The position numbers and the translations under genes were made by a program. The notes below the pieces were generated by a model. The model saw only the letters and a program-made list of their open reading frames with translations. It was not told the DNA's origin and did no database searches. A stretch of 47,140 bases of DNA from Armatimonadaceae bacterium (GTDB taxonomy: Bacteria > Armatimonadota > Armatimonadia > Armatimonadales > Armatimonadaceae). The stretch spans positions 1 to 47,140 of the forward strand of contig JAUJOK010000040.1 of assembly GCA_030447685.1 (NCBI GenBank), given 5' to 3'. Below, piece after piece: positions 1-8,906 of this stretch. Within the stretch, counting starts at the first letter, position 1. Every line of letters begins with the position of its first letter.

Positions 1-73
1 AGGAAGTCCGCCGCAAATGCGGGCAAAGACTGAATGTATACTGTTATATGAATCCGCAGGCGGGAGGAAACAG

Positions 74-325
74 ATGGCTATGACGATAGAAGCGATATTC
101 GACGGTCTGGTGCTGCGTCCCGAGGAGCCGCTTGATTTGGAGGAGGGGACGCGGGTTCGGATTACCGTTGAGGCCGTGCCGTCTACTGCTGCGGATAGAC
201 CACGCTCCTTCCTGCAAACCGCGCGTTCGCTCCAGTTAGAAGGGCCGCCGGATTGGTCGGCTAATCTTGACCAGTGTCTTCATGGTCAGGAACCGCTGCA
301 AGAACCCGGCTTCCACGAAAGATAA
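74..325 (+). CDS. AF2212-like (DUF104) antitoxin-type small protein
   Basis: An 83-residue protein whose first 35 residues match the AF2212/DUF104 antitoxin pattern: an N-terminal strand (MTIEAIFDGLVLRPEEPLDL) followed by EEGTRVRITVE. Proteins of this family are thought to act as antitoxins, usually for PIN-domain (VapC-like) toxins. The ATG at 74 is chosen because GGGAGGAAA lies just upstream at 62-70 and the family signature starts there; an upstream in-frame ATG at 17 adds residues unlike the family. No PIN-domain gene follows; the next gene is a second antitoxin-type gene, so this looks like an orphan. The family call is good; activity is unknown. Confidence 0.75.
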   Translation: MAMTIEAIFDGLVLRPEEPLDLEEGTRVRITVEAVPSTAADRPRSFLQTARSLQLEGPPDWSANLDQCLHGQEPLQEPGFHER

Positions 326-371
326 AGATTCTGGAAGCGAATCAGGGTATCGTAGGAAGGAGAGGAAATAC

Positions 372-605
372 ATGAGTATCGTTCATTCAGATATTCTTCA
401 ACTTAGCGTTTCGGAGCGCATTCAGCTTGCCGAGGATATATGGGACAGCATTTCCACCGCTCCCGAACAGCTTGCTGTCACCAAAGCGCAGCAGGACGAG
501 TTAGACTGGCGCATCGAAGCGTATCGACAGGAACCGCAGGCGGGGGCCTCCTGGCAAGACGTGCGGGACAGGCTGAAAACGCGCACAAGTAACCCTCCTT
601 TGTAG
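372..605 (+). CDS. Addiction-module antitoxin component (TIGR02574 / Unstab_antitox type)
   Basis: A 77-residue protein with the layout of the 'putative addiction module component' family: LSVSERIQLAEDIWDSIS near the N-terminus, then a helix with ELDWRIEAYRQEP and a C-terminal GASWQDVRDRLK. Such proteins are normally the labile antitoxin for a RelE/ParE-type toxin encoded immediately downstream. Here the next gene (664) is a DUF4304 protein and no RelE/ParE sequence is visible in any frame, so the partner is missing or unrecognised. The ATG at 372 has the purine-rich AGGAAGGAGAGGAAA in front of it and lies 46 nt after the preceding antitoxin-type gene, so the two may be co-transcribed. Confidence 0.8.
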   Translation: MSIVHSDILQLSVSERIQLAEDIWDSISTAPEQLAVTKAQQDELDWRIEAYRQEPQAGASWQDVRDRLKTRTSNPPL

Positions 606-663
606 CCGCTCAACCGCCTTCTGTGCGCCTGGTAATCTTTCCAGCAAAGTAGCACCGTACACA

Positions 664-1302
664 ATGGCACCGAAATCACCAACAGCGCGAATTATCGAAG
701 CGGCAGTTAACCTCGGCCCGAAGCCGCTGCTGGCGTCGTTGGGGTATCGAAAGAGTGGCCGGTCTTTCTTCTTGTTAACGGCGCGGCTGTATAAGGTTGT
801 TAACTTCCAATCCAGCATGTCGAACTCTCCAAGCCACGCCAAATTTACCATTAATCTGAATGTTGCGTTGCCATGCTTTCATGAAGCGTATCTGGGAACC
901 GCTTTCCCAAAGAACCCGGCGAACGCTGCCAACGTTATTCAGCAGCGTATTGGCCGTTTACTCCCCAATGGCAAAGACCATTGGTGGGAAATCACGACAG
1001 ACACCGACCCGCAAGAGTTAGGAAACGAAGTTGCGGAGGCGCTGTCTCTCTATGGCCTGCCCTACTTGCATCGGATAAACAACGTAGACGATCTGGTGGA
1101 ACTGCTCAATGCCAGAAACCTGATGCTGAACGTGCCGGGTAACGTCCCTCTATTCCGTGCCATCCTCTTATGGTGCAGCGGAAAGCAATCGGAAGCACTG
1201 AACCAACTTGATGCCCTCAGGCTTCAAAATGAGCATCGGGACTTTGGCGACGCTGTTGCCATGGTTCAGGAGCGGTTGCAAGCTGCCAGACCCCCTGACT
1301 GA
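664..1302 (+). CDS. DUF4304 domain protein
   Basis: A 212-residue protein. Residues about 15-150 carry the DUF4304 pattern: an early 'lasLGYRKSGRSFF' segment, KVVNFQSS, then FTINLNV. The function of the family is unknown; members are often found as singletons in accessory regions. The C-terminal 60 residues (FRAILLWCSGKQSEAL) look helical. It follows the antitoxin-type gene by 58 nt and converges on the DUF6785 gene, with only 14 nt between stops. There is no clear ribosome-binding site before the ATG, so the start is uncertain. Base composition is more AT-rich than most of the window, fitting the accessory patch at the left end. Confidence 0.7.
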   Translation: MAPKSPTARIIEAAVNLGPKPLLASLGYRKSGRSFFLLTARLYKVVNFQSSMSNSPSHAKFTINLNVALPCFHEAYLGTAFPKNPANAANVIQQRIGRLLPNGKDHWWEITTDTDPQELGNEVAEALSLYGLPYLHRINNVDDLVELLNARNLMLNVPGNVPLFRAILLWCSGKQSEALNQLDALRLQNEHRDFGDAVAMVQERLQAARPPD

Positions 1303-1316
1303 ACTATAGTGGCTTT

Positions 1317-3383
1317 TTACGTCCAGGGGAAGGCGGGGGTGGGGGTGTCTAAGAGGGCGGCGGCGAGAGTCCAGAACAGCGCCATCGTGAACTCACCCAG
1401 GATCATCCCCAGGAAAAACGGACGTGCCTGACGGTACAGGCGCATGCCGCCGTAGCGCAGAATCAGCGCCTTGAGCATCCACGCAACGAACGCCGAGAAC
1501 CAAAACACGATCATGGTCCACGACGAGGCGAGCGCGTAGCCCAGCGGGTGCAGCGGAAACCAGGTCTGCGTCGTCCGCAGAAAGGTCAGAAGCGCCGTCA
1601 CCGCCGCGCCGATAAACAAAAATGTCGGCCCCTGCCAGCCCACCGGCAGCGCGCCGGGGCGGAAATGCTGCTGGTAGTCCTCGAAGCCCCAGCGGTTGTT
1701 GCCCGCGTAGACATAGCCGTACAGTGTCACCCCGCCCTGCTCGTAGGGAATGCGCAACTGGATATAGGTCGCCAGCGCCATCGCGAGCAGGATCGCTATA
1801 AAAAAAACGCCCACAAACTTGCGCCGGTGAATCTGCGTGCCGTCGCCCAGACGCAGACTGTCCAGAAAGCCGGACAGGAGCAGGCTGCGCTGGTCGCGCA
1901 GCAGCAGCGCGTCGGAAAAGGCCAGCGCGGTCAGGTTCGCCGGGCCGAGCGTGTGCAGCGGCGTCAGCAGGCGGTACAGGTCGATGGGGCGGAATGAGGA
2001 TTCGGTCATCAGCAGACCGCCCTCGGCGGTGGAGCGGGCCATGATAAAGGCGATCACGAAGAACAGGCCGAAAAGCTGCATCGCGGCGACGAGCGGCGAC
2101 ATCCCGATCAGGGCCAGCCAGAACCCGGCCCCGACGGCGCATATCCAGAAGCCCCAGAACGCCACCCGATATGGCAGCAATTCGTTCGCGTCGTCCGCCT
2201 TCTCTTCTCCCATAGCCGCGCGCCATACCCGCGTCAGATGGGGCCGCGCCACCCAGAACAGATACACGGCCAGCACCAGGTACGCACCCATCGCCTGGTA
2301 GCCCCGGTACAGCGGCGTCGGGTACATCGGCATGGACGGCGCATCCATGTTGACGGCGCGCACGATCACATCCTGGGCGCGCGACAGCACGAAAAAGAAC
2401 CAGAGCGAGAACACCAGGTCGGACGGCAGCAAAAACATAAAGCCGACAATCGCGAAGCTGAACGCCAGCGTCGTATAAAAGATGCCGTTCCACGGCGGCG
2501 TCTGCAATAAACTGCTGACATCCAGGCGAAGCGGGATTTCCGGGACGGCGGGATACCAGGCGTGCAACCCATTGAATAAAAACACGCAGGCGGGAAGGGC
2601 GAAACCGAGCCAGGTGAGCCGGTTGCGAAACAGCGGCGCTTCACGGCTGTCACCCTGGCCGAGCATTTCGAGCGGAAGCTGTACCAGGGGAAAGCTCAGC
2701 TTCTCGTTGTCTACCCACTGGCGTCGCAGAATCGCGGCCATGCACAGAAACGCCCCGAATACCAGAAGTACCAGCACCGACCACGCAATCAGGGGGCCGT
2801 ACCACAGGTTCCAGGGAATCGCCTCGCCCGCCCGCAGCCGCTCGAAAAAGCGCGCCGCCACGTCCTGCTTCGGCTCGCCTTTCACATCGAAGGGAACCAG
2901 CCATTGCCGGATATGCGGGAAGTAGAGATTGCGCCAGTCGTTGCTGTCGCTCGCCAGGTAGTTGGCCGTCACCAGCAGGGGCAGCAGCTTCTGCATCAGC
3001 CCGCGCGAGGAGATCATCGAGGCCAGAACCATCATACAGTAGGCGACGGTCAGGTCCTGCGGCGTCAGCGCGAGTGGGCGGGCGACCGCGCGCAGCACGA
3101 GGTTGACGAGCAGGAAAAACAGGAGCAGGCCGATAACGGCGGGCGGCATCTGGAGGTAGCCGATCTGGAGCGTTTTCAGCACCAGTTCCGCCCAGGCCAC
3201 CACGAAACAGGTAATGGCGACACCGACCATGCCCGCCAGCAGCCCGCGCCAGGTAACGCCGGACCGCATGACGCCCTGCTGGTTTTCTTCAGCCTCCGTC
3301 GCTTCCCGCTGTGCCGTTACTCGCGTACCGCCACCGGGCAGGGCAATGCCGCTGTCAGGCGCGGCGGAACGGCGCAGCTTCAT
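1317..3383 (-). CDS. DUF6785-type polytopic membrane protein
   Basis: A protein of about 688 residues with roughly 12-14 hydrophobic segments and conserved-looking loop stretches (DNEKLSFPLVQLPLEML; RSTAEGGLLMTESSF). It resembles the large DUF6784/DUF6785 membrane proteins that are numerous in Armatimonadota; no transport substrate or enzymatic role is known. The ATG at 3383 is preferred because upstream in-frame sequence is low-complexity intergenic DNA. Neither this start nor the later in-frame ATG at 3269, nearer the first membrane segment, has a strong ribosome-binding site. The gene is divergent from fucI across a 416-bp spacer. Family assignment is from memory of the family's pattern, not a search. 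Confidence 0.7.
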   Translation of the reverse strand: MKLRRSAAPDSGIALPGGGTRVTAQREATEAEENQQGVMRSGVTWRGLLAGMVGVAITCFVVAWAELVLKTLQIGYLQMPPAVIGLLLFFLLVNLVLRAVARPLALTPQDLTVAYCMMVLASMISSRGLMQKLLPLLVTANYLASDSNDWRNLYFPHIRQWLVPFDVKGEPKQDVAARFFERLRAGEAIPWNLWYGPLIAWSVLVLLVFGAFLCMAAILRRQWVDNEKLSFPLVQLPLEMLGQGDSREAPLFRNRLTWLGFALPACVFLFNGLHAWYPAVPEIPLRLDVSSLLQTPPWNGIFYTTLAFSFAIVGFMFLLPSDLVFSLWFFFVLSRAQDVIVRAVNMDAPSMPMYPTPLYRGYQAMGAYLVLAVYLFWVARPHLTRVWRAAMGEEKADDANELLPYRVAFWGFWICAVGAGFWLALIGMSPLVAAMQLFGLFFVIAFIMARSTAEGGLLMTESSFRPIDLYRLLTPLHTLGPANLTALAFSDALLLRDQRSLLLSGFLDSLRLGDGTQIHRRKFVGVFFIAILLAMALATYIQLRIPYEQGGVTLYGYVYAGNNRWGFEDYQQHFRPGALPVGWQGPTFLFIGAAVTALLTFLRTTQTWFPLHPLGYALASSWTMIVFWFSAFVAWMLKALILRYGGMRLYRQARPFFLGMILGEFTMALFWTLAAALLDTPTPAFPWT

Positions 3384-3799
3384 CGCATAAGATCGCTTTC
3401 GCAGAAGTGTCCGCAGAGCAGTACCGGGGGGTGCGGCGTCCCTATTATAACAAGGATGCTCCCGCGAGTAAATCCCACCCCCGGTTCCCGCAGACGCCCT
3501 CACCCCCACACTCGGTCTGCCGAGGTGCTCTCCCATTGTTTCCGCTTCGCGGTGGGAGAGGGGAGCCTATCACGGAAATGGCCCCGGCTTCGCACGGGAG
3601 CAAAGAGAACCTGATGTAGTGCGAAGCCAGGGTTGGCATCATCACAGGCACCCCTCTCCCGCTGCGGGGGAGGGGAAGGGGGAGGGGGCTTCTTCGGGGG
3701 TGAGGGCAGACACCGGCAGGAAAACCGCGTCCCCCCGGCGTACCTGACAGGGCTGACAACCGACTTCCGTCACCAAACTTATTCGAGGATAAACGAGCA
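3384..3799. other. Non-coding spacer between DUF6785 gene and fucI, with hairpin repeats
   Basis: No credible gene. The spacer holds several inverted repeats: a perfect 10-bp pair GGCTTCGCAC (3586-3595) and GTGCGAAGCC (3619-3628); CTCTCCCA (3528-3535) with TGGGAGAG (3553-3560); CTCGG/CCGAG at 3511-3524; and CCCCTCTCCC (3651-3660) with GGGGGAGGGG (3666-3675). C/G-run hairpins of this style occur as dispersed intergenic repeats in many GC-rich genomes. The spacer must also hold the promoters of the two divergent genes, but I could not pick one with confidence. Confidence 0.6.
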
Positions 3800-5617
3800 A
3801 TGGCGAACGTTCAGGACATGACAATCAATCCCCCCGCGAACCGTCTGCGGGGCGCGCTGCCCAAGATCGGGATTCGGCCCACGATAGATGGGCGCTATGG
3901 CGGCGTGCGCGAATCGCTGGAAGACCAGACAATGACAATGGCGCGCAACACGGCGGCGTTTCTGACCGAGAATTTGCGCCACGCCTCCGGCCTGCCGGTC
4001 GAGGTGGTTATCGCCGACACCTGTATCGGCGGCTTCGCTGAAGCGGCGCAGTGCGGGGAGAAGTTCGCGCGGGAGGGTGTCGGCGTTTCGCTGACGGTGA
4101 CGCCCTGCTGGTGCTACGGCTCGGAAACCATCGATATGACCCCGGCTATACCGAAGGCCATCTGGGGATTCAACGGCACGGAGCGGCCCGGCGCGGTCTA
4201 TCTGGCCGCCGCGCTCGCCGGACACTCGCAGTTCGGGCTGCCTGCCTTTGGTATTTATGGGCAGGACGTTCAGGACTCCGACGACACCAGTATTCCTCCC
4301 GATGTCCAGGCCAAGCTGCTTCAGTTCGCCCGCGCGGGCCTCGCCGTCGCCTCCATGAAGGGCACGGCGTACCTGGCGATGGGCGGCGTTTCGATGGGAA
4401 TCGCCGGGTCTATCGTCAATCATGACTTTTTTCAGGACTATCTGGGCATGCGGGTGGAGCAGGTGGATATGACCGAGTTCGTCCGCCGTATCGACCGCGA
4501 AATCTACGACCGGGACGAGTACACGCGGGCGCTCGCCTGGGTGCGCGAAAACTGCCCGGAAGGCCAGGACGTGAACCCGCCGGAAAAGCAGCGCACGCGC
4601 GAGCAGAAGGACCGGGACTGGGAAACCAGCGTCAAGATGGCGCTGATCGCCCGCGACCTGATGGTGGGCAACCCGAAGCTTGCCGAAATAGGCTTTATGG
4701 AGGAGTCCGGCGGCCATAACGCGCTGGCGGGCGGCTTTCAGGGACAGCGGCAGTGGACCGATCATTTCCCGAACGGCGACTTTCTGGAGGCGATCCTGAC
4801 CACCAGTTTCGACTGGAACGGCATCCGCCAGCCCTACATGGTCGCGACGGAAAACGACGCTCTGAACGGGGCGTCCATGCTGTTCGGGCATCTGCTGACC
4901 GGCGGCACCGCGCAGTTGTTCGCCGATGTCCGCACCTACTGGTCGCCGGATGCCGTCCGGCGCGTCACCGGGCACCGTTTGTCGGGAATCGCCGACGACG
5001 GCATTCTGCACCTGATCAACTCCGGCCCCGCTGCGCTCGACTGGACGGGTCAGCAGAGCCGCGACGGTCAGCCCGTGCTCAAGCCCTGGACGGAAATAAC
5101 GCCGGAAGAGGCGGGCAAATGCCTGGACGCCACGCGCTGGTGCGCCTCCGACCTCGGCTACTTCCCCGGCGGCGGCTGGTCCACCGACTTCCTGACGCGC
5201 GGCAGCATGCCCTGCACCATGTTCCGCGTCAATCTGGTCAAGGGCATCGGCCCGGTTCTTCAGATCGCCGAGGGCATGACCGTAGACCTGCCGGAGAACG
5301 TCCACAACACCCTGGACGCCCGCACGAGTCCGACCTGGCCGACCACCTGGTTCGTCCCCACGCTCACCAACACCGGCCCCTTCACCAGCGTCTATTCGGT
5401 CATGAACGCCTGGGGTGCGAACCACGGCGCGATCAGCTACGGCCACATCGGCGGCGACCTGATTACGCTGGCGTCGCTGCTGCGAATCCCGGTGGACATG
5501 CACAACGTCCCCGCCGACCGCGTCTTCCGCCCCTCCTCCTGGGCGCGCTTCGGCACCCTGGAGCCGCAGTCCGCCGACTACCGCGCCTGCGCCACCTACG
5601 GTCCACTGTATAGGTAG
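3800..5617 (+). CDS. fucI: L-fucose isomerase
   Basis: A 605-residue protein that aligns from end to end with E. coli FucI (591 aa), which interconverts L-fucose and L-fuculose (also D-arabinose and D-ribulose) in the cytoplasm. Near-identical blocks include [51 protein letters not shown] and AGFQGQR-type [11 protein letters not shown]. The Mn-binding and catalytic residues correspond to Glu351 (ATEND), Asp376 (FADVRTYW) and His542 (GANHG), matching E337, D361 and H528 of E. coli. The ATG at 3800 follows GAGGATAA. No fuculokinase or aldolase is visible nearby; the next gene, 11 nt downstream, is a flavin reductase, so the rest of the pathway is elsewhere or non-canonical. Confidence 0.97.
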   Translation: MANVQDMTINPPANRLRGALPKIGIRPTIDGRYGGVRESLEDQTMTMARNTAAFLTENLRHASGLPVEVVIADTCIGGFAEAAQCGEKFAREGVGVSLTVTPCWCYGSETIDMTPAIPKAIWGFNGTERPGAVYLAAALAGHSQFGLPAFGIYGQDVQDSDDTSIPPDVQAKLLQFARAGLAVASMKGTAYLAMGGVSMGIAGSIVNHDFFQDYLGMRVEQVDMTEFVRRIDREIYDRDEYTRALAWVRENCPEGQDVNPPEKQRTREQKDRDWETSVKMALIARDLMVGNPKLAEIGFMEESGGHNALAGGFQGQRQWTDHFPNGDFLEAILTTSFDWNGIRQPYMVATENDALNGASMLFGHLLTGGTAQLFADVRTYWSPDAVRRVTGHRLSGIADDGILHLINSGPAALDWTGQQSRDGQPVLKPWTEITPEEAGKCLDATRWCASDLGYFPGGGWSTDFLTRGSMPCTMFRVNLVKGIGPVLQIAEGMTVDLPENVHNTLDARTSPTWPTTWFVPTLTNTGPFTSVYSVMNAWGANHGAISYGHIGGDLITLASLLRIPVDMHNVPADRVFRPSSWARFGTLEPQSADYRACATYGPLYR

Positions 5618-5628
5618 GAAGGAATTTT

Positions 5629-6891
5629 ATGATGGACAACACCGCGCGCTATCTGCTGATCGGTGGGGGCGTCACGACCGCCGCCGCCGCGCAGGCGATT
5701 CGTGAAACTGACAAAGAAGGGCGCATCGTGATTCTGTGCGCCGAGATGCACCCGCCCTATGACCGCCCGCCGCTGTCCAAGCAGTATCTGCTGGACGATA
5801 GCTGGAAAACCGACGACCCGTACAGCAAGGCCGATAACTTTTATCCCGACAACCATGTGGAGTTTCGTGTCGGTAGCCGCGTGGCGAGCATAGACCGCGA
5901 CGGCAAAACGGCGACTCTGCAAGACGGCACGGTCTGGACGTTCGAAAAGCTTCTCCTGGCTACCGGCTCCACGCCGCTGCACCTGAATCTGCCCGGCCAT
6001 GACACGACCGGCGTCTACCTGCTGCGAACTATCGAGGACGCCGAGAACGTCCGCACAGCGATTCGAGCGAGCAAGCGCGGCGTCTGTGTCGGCGCGGGGT
6101 ATCTGGGGCTGGAGGTGGCTTCGGCGGCCACGAAGCGCGGCGTGCAGATGACCGTCATCGAGCGCGAGTCGCAGCCCTGGCCCCGGTTTGCCGGGGAGCG
6201 TGTGGGCGGGTTCCTGCGCCGCTATTTTGAAAGCCAGCGGGTCCGCTTCGTCTTCGATACCGAAGTGACCGGCTTCACCGGCGAGCACGTCGTTTCCAGC
6301 GTCACCACCAACGACGGGCAGGAGTTTCCCGGCGACTTCGCGGTGGTCGGGGTCGGCATCAGCCTGAATATCGAACTGGCGCAGGAGGCGGGACTGGAGG
6401 TTGACCCGGCGAGCGGCGTTCTGGTAAACGAGTATCTGCAAACGTCCGACCCGGCTATCTATGCGGCGGGCGACATTGCCTGTTTCCACGATATTGCGAT
6501 GGGCCGCACCTGGCACGCCGAGCACCATCTGAACGCCAAATGGCAGGGGCAGGCGGTGGGCCGCATCCTGGCCGGGGGCGACGCCGCCTATGACCGCGTG
6601 CCCTACTTTTACTCGGACGTGTTCGATCTGCACCTTTGCCTGCGCGGCGATACGCAGCCGCCCAGCGACGCGCACACGATTTTGTACGGCGATCTGGACG
6701 GCGCAGAGTTCGCGGAACTGAAGCACGACGCCGAGGGAGTTCTGCGGGGCGCGACTATTTGCAGCCGTGATGAGCCGAAGATGGACGCTATCTCCGATGT
6801 GGTCGAGGAACTGATTCGCGGCAAGGTAAACATCAAGGCGCGCGAAGCCGAAATCACCCGGGCGGGCTTCGATCTGGCATCGCTGAAATAA
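5629..6891 (+). CDS. FAD/NAD(P)-dependent ferredoxin-reductase-like oxidoreductase
   Basis: A 420-residue flavoprotein of the pyridine nucleotide-disulfide oxidoreductase superfamily, closest in layout to NAD(P)H:ferredoxin/rubredoxin reductases of oxygenase systems. It shows an N-terminal FAD-binding segment (YLLIGGGVTTAAAA, a variant of GxGxxA), PYDRPPLSKQYL near residue 45, LLLATGSTP near 110, the NAD(P)-binding GAGYLGLEVA near 156, the FAD-contacting YAAGDIA near 285, and a C-terminal reductase domain ending around residue 400. It begins 11 nt after fucI behind GGAAGGAA, so the two are almost certainly one transcript. No ferredoxin or oxygenase gene is adjacent, so its electron acceptor cannot be told from context. 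Confidence 0.9.
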   Translation: MMDNTARYLLIGGGVTTAAAAQAIRETDKEGRIVILCAEMHPPYDRPPLSKQYLLDDSWKTDDPYSKADNFYPDNHVEFRVGSRVASIDRDGKTATLQDGTVWTFEKLLLATGSTPLHLNLPGHDTTGVYLLRTIEDAENVRTAIRASKRGVCVGAGYLGLEVASAATKRGVQMTVIERESQPWPRFAGERVGGFLRRYFESQRVRFVFDTEVTGFTGEHVVSSVTTNDGQEFPGDFAVVGVGISLNIELAQEAGLEVDPASGVLVNEYLQTSDPAIYAAGDIACFHDIAMGRTWHAEHHLNAKWQGQAVGRILAGGDAAYDRVPYFYSDVFDLHLCLRGDTQPPSDAHTILYGDLDGAEFAELKHDAEGVLRGATICSRDEPKMDAISDVVEELIRGKVNIKAREAEITRAGFDLASLK

Positions 6892-6964
6892 GCGTCGGAG
6901 GCGAGGGAGGGGAATCCTTCGCCCTTCGATGCTGCCGTTGGGGCGCATCCGGGAAGGACGATTT

Positions 6965-7435
6965 ATGCAGTGGCATCGGGACGGCTGCACGATTGACACT
7001 GACCGCGCGCGTATCGATAGGGAGGCTGTAGCGTGCTGGCTCAGCGGCACCTACTGGGCCAAAAACCGATCTCGGGAAGCCATCTTCCGCTCCTGGGACA
7101 ACTCCGCTGTCGTCTTCGGCCTGTACAGGGGCGAGAGCCTGATCGGGTTCGCCCGCGTCATCACCGACTTTGTCACCACGGCCTATCTCGCCGATGTTTT
7201 CGTTGCGCCGGAGCATCGGGGCCAGGGTCTGGGCTTGTGGCTGGTGCAGACTATCGTCGCGCACCCGGAGCTTGCCGCGCTCAACTGGCTGCTGCACACC
7301 AAAGACGCGCACCCTCTATATGAGCAGGTCGGTTTTTCATCGGACACCAGCCCCCGGCTTATGCACCGCCCCCGGTCCGCTGCGCCGCCCGCATCAGAAC
7401 CGCCCACAGAAAGCGAGAGCAAGAGCGCCCCATGA
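6965..7435 (+). CDS. GNAT-family N-acetyltransferase
   Basis: A 156-residue protein with the GNAT fold signature: a central strand (GFARVITDF), ADVFVAPEHRGQGLGLWLV with the acetyl-CoA-binding motif RGQGLG at residues 85-90, and the late HPLYEQVGF segment. The closest recognisable style is the small single-domain GNATs with a YLADVFV motif. The substrate cannot be deduced. The ATG at 6965 sits 7 nt behind GGGAAGGA. The last codons overlap the next gene by 4 nt (ATGA), indicating translational coupling with the FucI-like protein. The C-terminal 25 residues are Pro/Ser/Glu-rich and outside the domain. Confidence 0.9.
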   Translation: MQWHRDGCTIDTDRARIDREAVACWLSGTYWAKNRSREAIFRSWDNSAVVFGLYRGESLIGFARVITDFVTTAYLADVFVAPEHRGQGLGLWLVQTIVAHPELAALNWLLHTKDAHPLYEQVGFSSDTSPRLMHRPRSAAPPASEPPTESESKSAP

Positions 7436-8835
7436 GAATCGGTATTCTGGCCTTTGCCGACAGTCCCGACGCTGGATCGACGGCGCTGGCGGATTGGCTG
7501 CGCGAACGGGGGCACATCGTCGTGGAAGGCGAAAAAGGCGTCTCATCCGGCGCTGCTGCGGCGGCTTCGGAAACGGAGCGTCTGGCGCGGGCCGATTGCG
7601 AGGCGGTCGTATTTTCGTTCGATTCGTGGGTACCGTCGGGCCTGGCGGTGCAGGCGGCGCTGCGCGCCAGCGGCCCGATTCTGCTGACCGGCAGCAGCGA
7701 GGCGGCGTTTTTCGGCGCGGCGGAAGCATTGCTGGAAGTGGGCACAGGGTTCGGACGCGCGCTGGGAAGCATCGCTGACCTGTCTGTGCAGGCCCTTATC
7801 GAGCAGTGGCTGCGGCTTCATGCGGTCGAGCAGCGGCAGCGCGGCGAAGCGGCGGCCCAGAAGTTGTACGGAACGCGATGCGGCGCGTTCGGCAGCAGCC
7901 CGTCTGTAGGATCGCCAACGGTGGACGCGGCCCGGTGGCTGAGTCAGTTCGGCGTTTATTACCAGCCGTTCGGACTGCGGGAGGTAGCGGCGTGGTCCCG
8001 GCAGGTCGCACCGGAGCGGGTGGAGGCGGGATTGATCTGGCTCCAGGCGCAGTGTAAAGAGATCCGCTATGACGGCAGGACGCTGACACCGGGAGTGGAA
8101 GGGACGCTGGCGCGGCAGATGCGCCTGTATCTGGCAGTCAAAGACTGCTGCGCGCACGAGCAGATCGAGTTTTGCACACTGGCGGAACTGTGGGACGGCA
8201 GCGGCGACGGCGGGATGACTGCTGTCAGCCCGATGCTTCCTGCCGCACTGCTGAACAACAATGTGGACAGCGAGGGGGACAAAAAGCCGGTGGTCTGCGC
8301 GACCGGCGGCAGCGGCGGCGGCGGCGATGCGAACGGCGCACTGACGATGCAGCTTTTGCACCATATCGCCGAGCAGCAGCCGGTTCTGTCAGCGGAGATA
8401 GGCTCCTGCCGCGCAGACAGCGGTCTGATTGATCTGATAGATACCGGGGCATCGGCCTTCGGCGTCGCGCGCCTCGCCGAGAACGCAGACGGGCGCGTGA
8501 TGACACTGGTTCCGGCACCCGAAGGGGACGGCGCTTTGGGGGCGGCCATTACTTTGGAAGCGGATGCTGTTGCCGCCGTGCCGGAAGTCACCTTCGCCCG
8601 AATAACGCGCCGGTCGGGGCGCTTTGTCTGTGTTATCGCTGCCGGGGAGATTGTCTGCCCGGCAGCGCCGGGGGAAAGCGAGCGGCGAGCTATGCAGGCG
8701 CAGTTCCACGGCGGCGGTCTCAATGCTTTTTTGAATATCTGGTCAAGCCCGCGCATTCATGCCGTCTCCGGCGACCATGTGGGCGCGCTGAAAGCCGCCT
8801 GCGAGGCGCTGGACATCGAGCCGATCCTGCTGTGA
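7432..8835 (+). CDS. Diverged FucI/AraI-family (COG2407-like) protein, probably catalytically altered
   Basis: A 467-residue protein with the architecture of L-fucose/L-arabinose isomerase relatives: an N-terminal Rossmann-like half (MRIGILAFAD), a middle helical part, the C-terminal NGALTMQLLHHI (301-312) and a final HAVSGDHVGAL segment near 443. In related proteins the residue before the Gly-Asp that leads into nGALTM is the catalytic Glu (C-E-G-D). Here the stretch reads GGSGGGGD, so the Glu position appears to be Gly297, and isomerase activity is doubtful. Start ATG at 7432 overlaps the GNAT stop by 4 nt. It lies in the fucI operon, so a sugar-related binding or modified catalytic role is plausible. 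The family call rests on a few motifs. Confidence 0.7.
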   Translation: MRIGILAFADSPDAGSTALADWLRERGHIVVEGEKGVSSGAAAAASETERLARADCEAVVFSFDSWVPSGLAVQAALRASGPILLTGSSEAAFFGAAEALLEVGTGFGRALGSIADLSVQALIEQWLRLHAVEQRQRGEAAAQKLYGTRCGAFGSSPSVGSPTVDAARWLSQFGVYYQPFGLREVAAWSRQVAPERVEAGLIWLQAQCKEIRYDGRTLTPGVEGTLARQMRLYLAVKDCCAHEQIEFCTLAELWDGSGDGGMTAVSPMLPAALLNNNVDSEGDKKPVVCATGGSGGGGDANGALTMQLLHHIAEQQPVLSAEIGSCRADSGLIDLIDTGASAFGVARLAENADGRVMTLVPAPEGDGALGAAITLEADAVAAVPEVTFARITRRSGRFVCVIAAGEIVCPAAPGESERRAMQAQFHGGGLNAFLNIWSSPRIHAVSGDHVGALKAACEALDIEPILL

Positions 8836-8906
8836 TAAAGAGGGGCTGCGAAGGAAACCGGAACCCGGATAAAGAAAGCGTTTACAGCGGTAACACGGAG
8901 GTCTTT

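Noticed and set aside
3779..5503. A 574-codon open frame on the minus strand opposite fucI
   Set aside because: It is a codon-bias shadow of a clear, full-length fucI; its translation is Arg/Gly/His-rich with no domain pattern.
5596..7050. A 484-codon minus-strand frame opposite the flavin reductase
   Set aside because: Shadow of the flavoprotein gene; low-complexity translation and no start signal.
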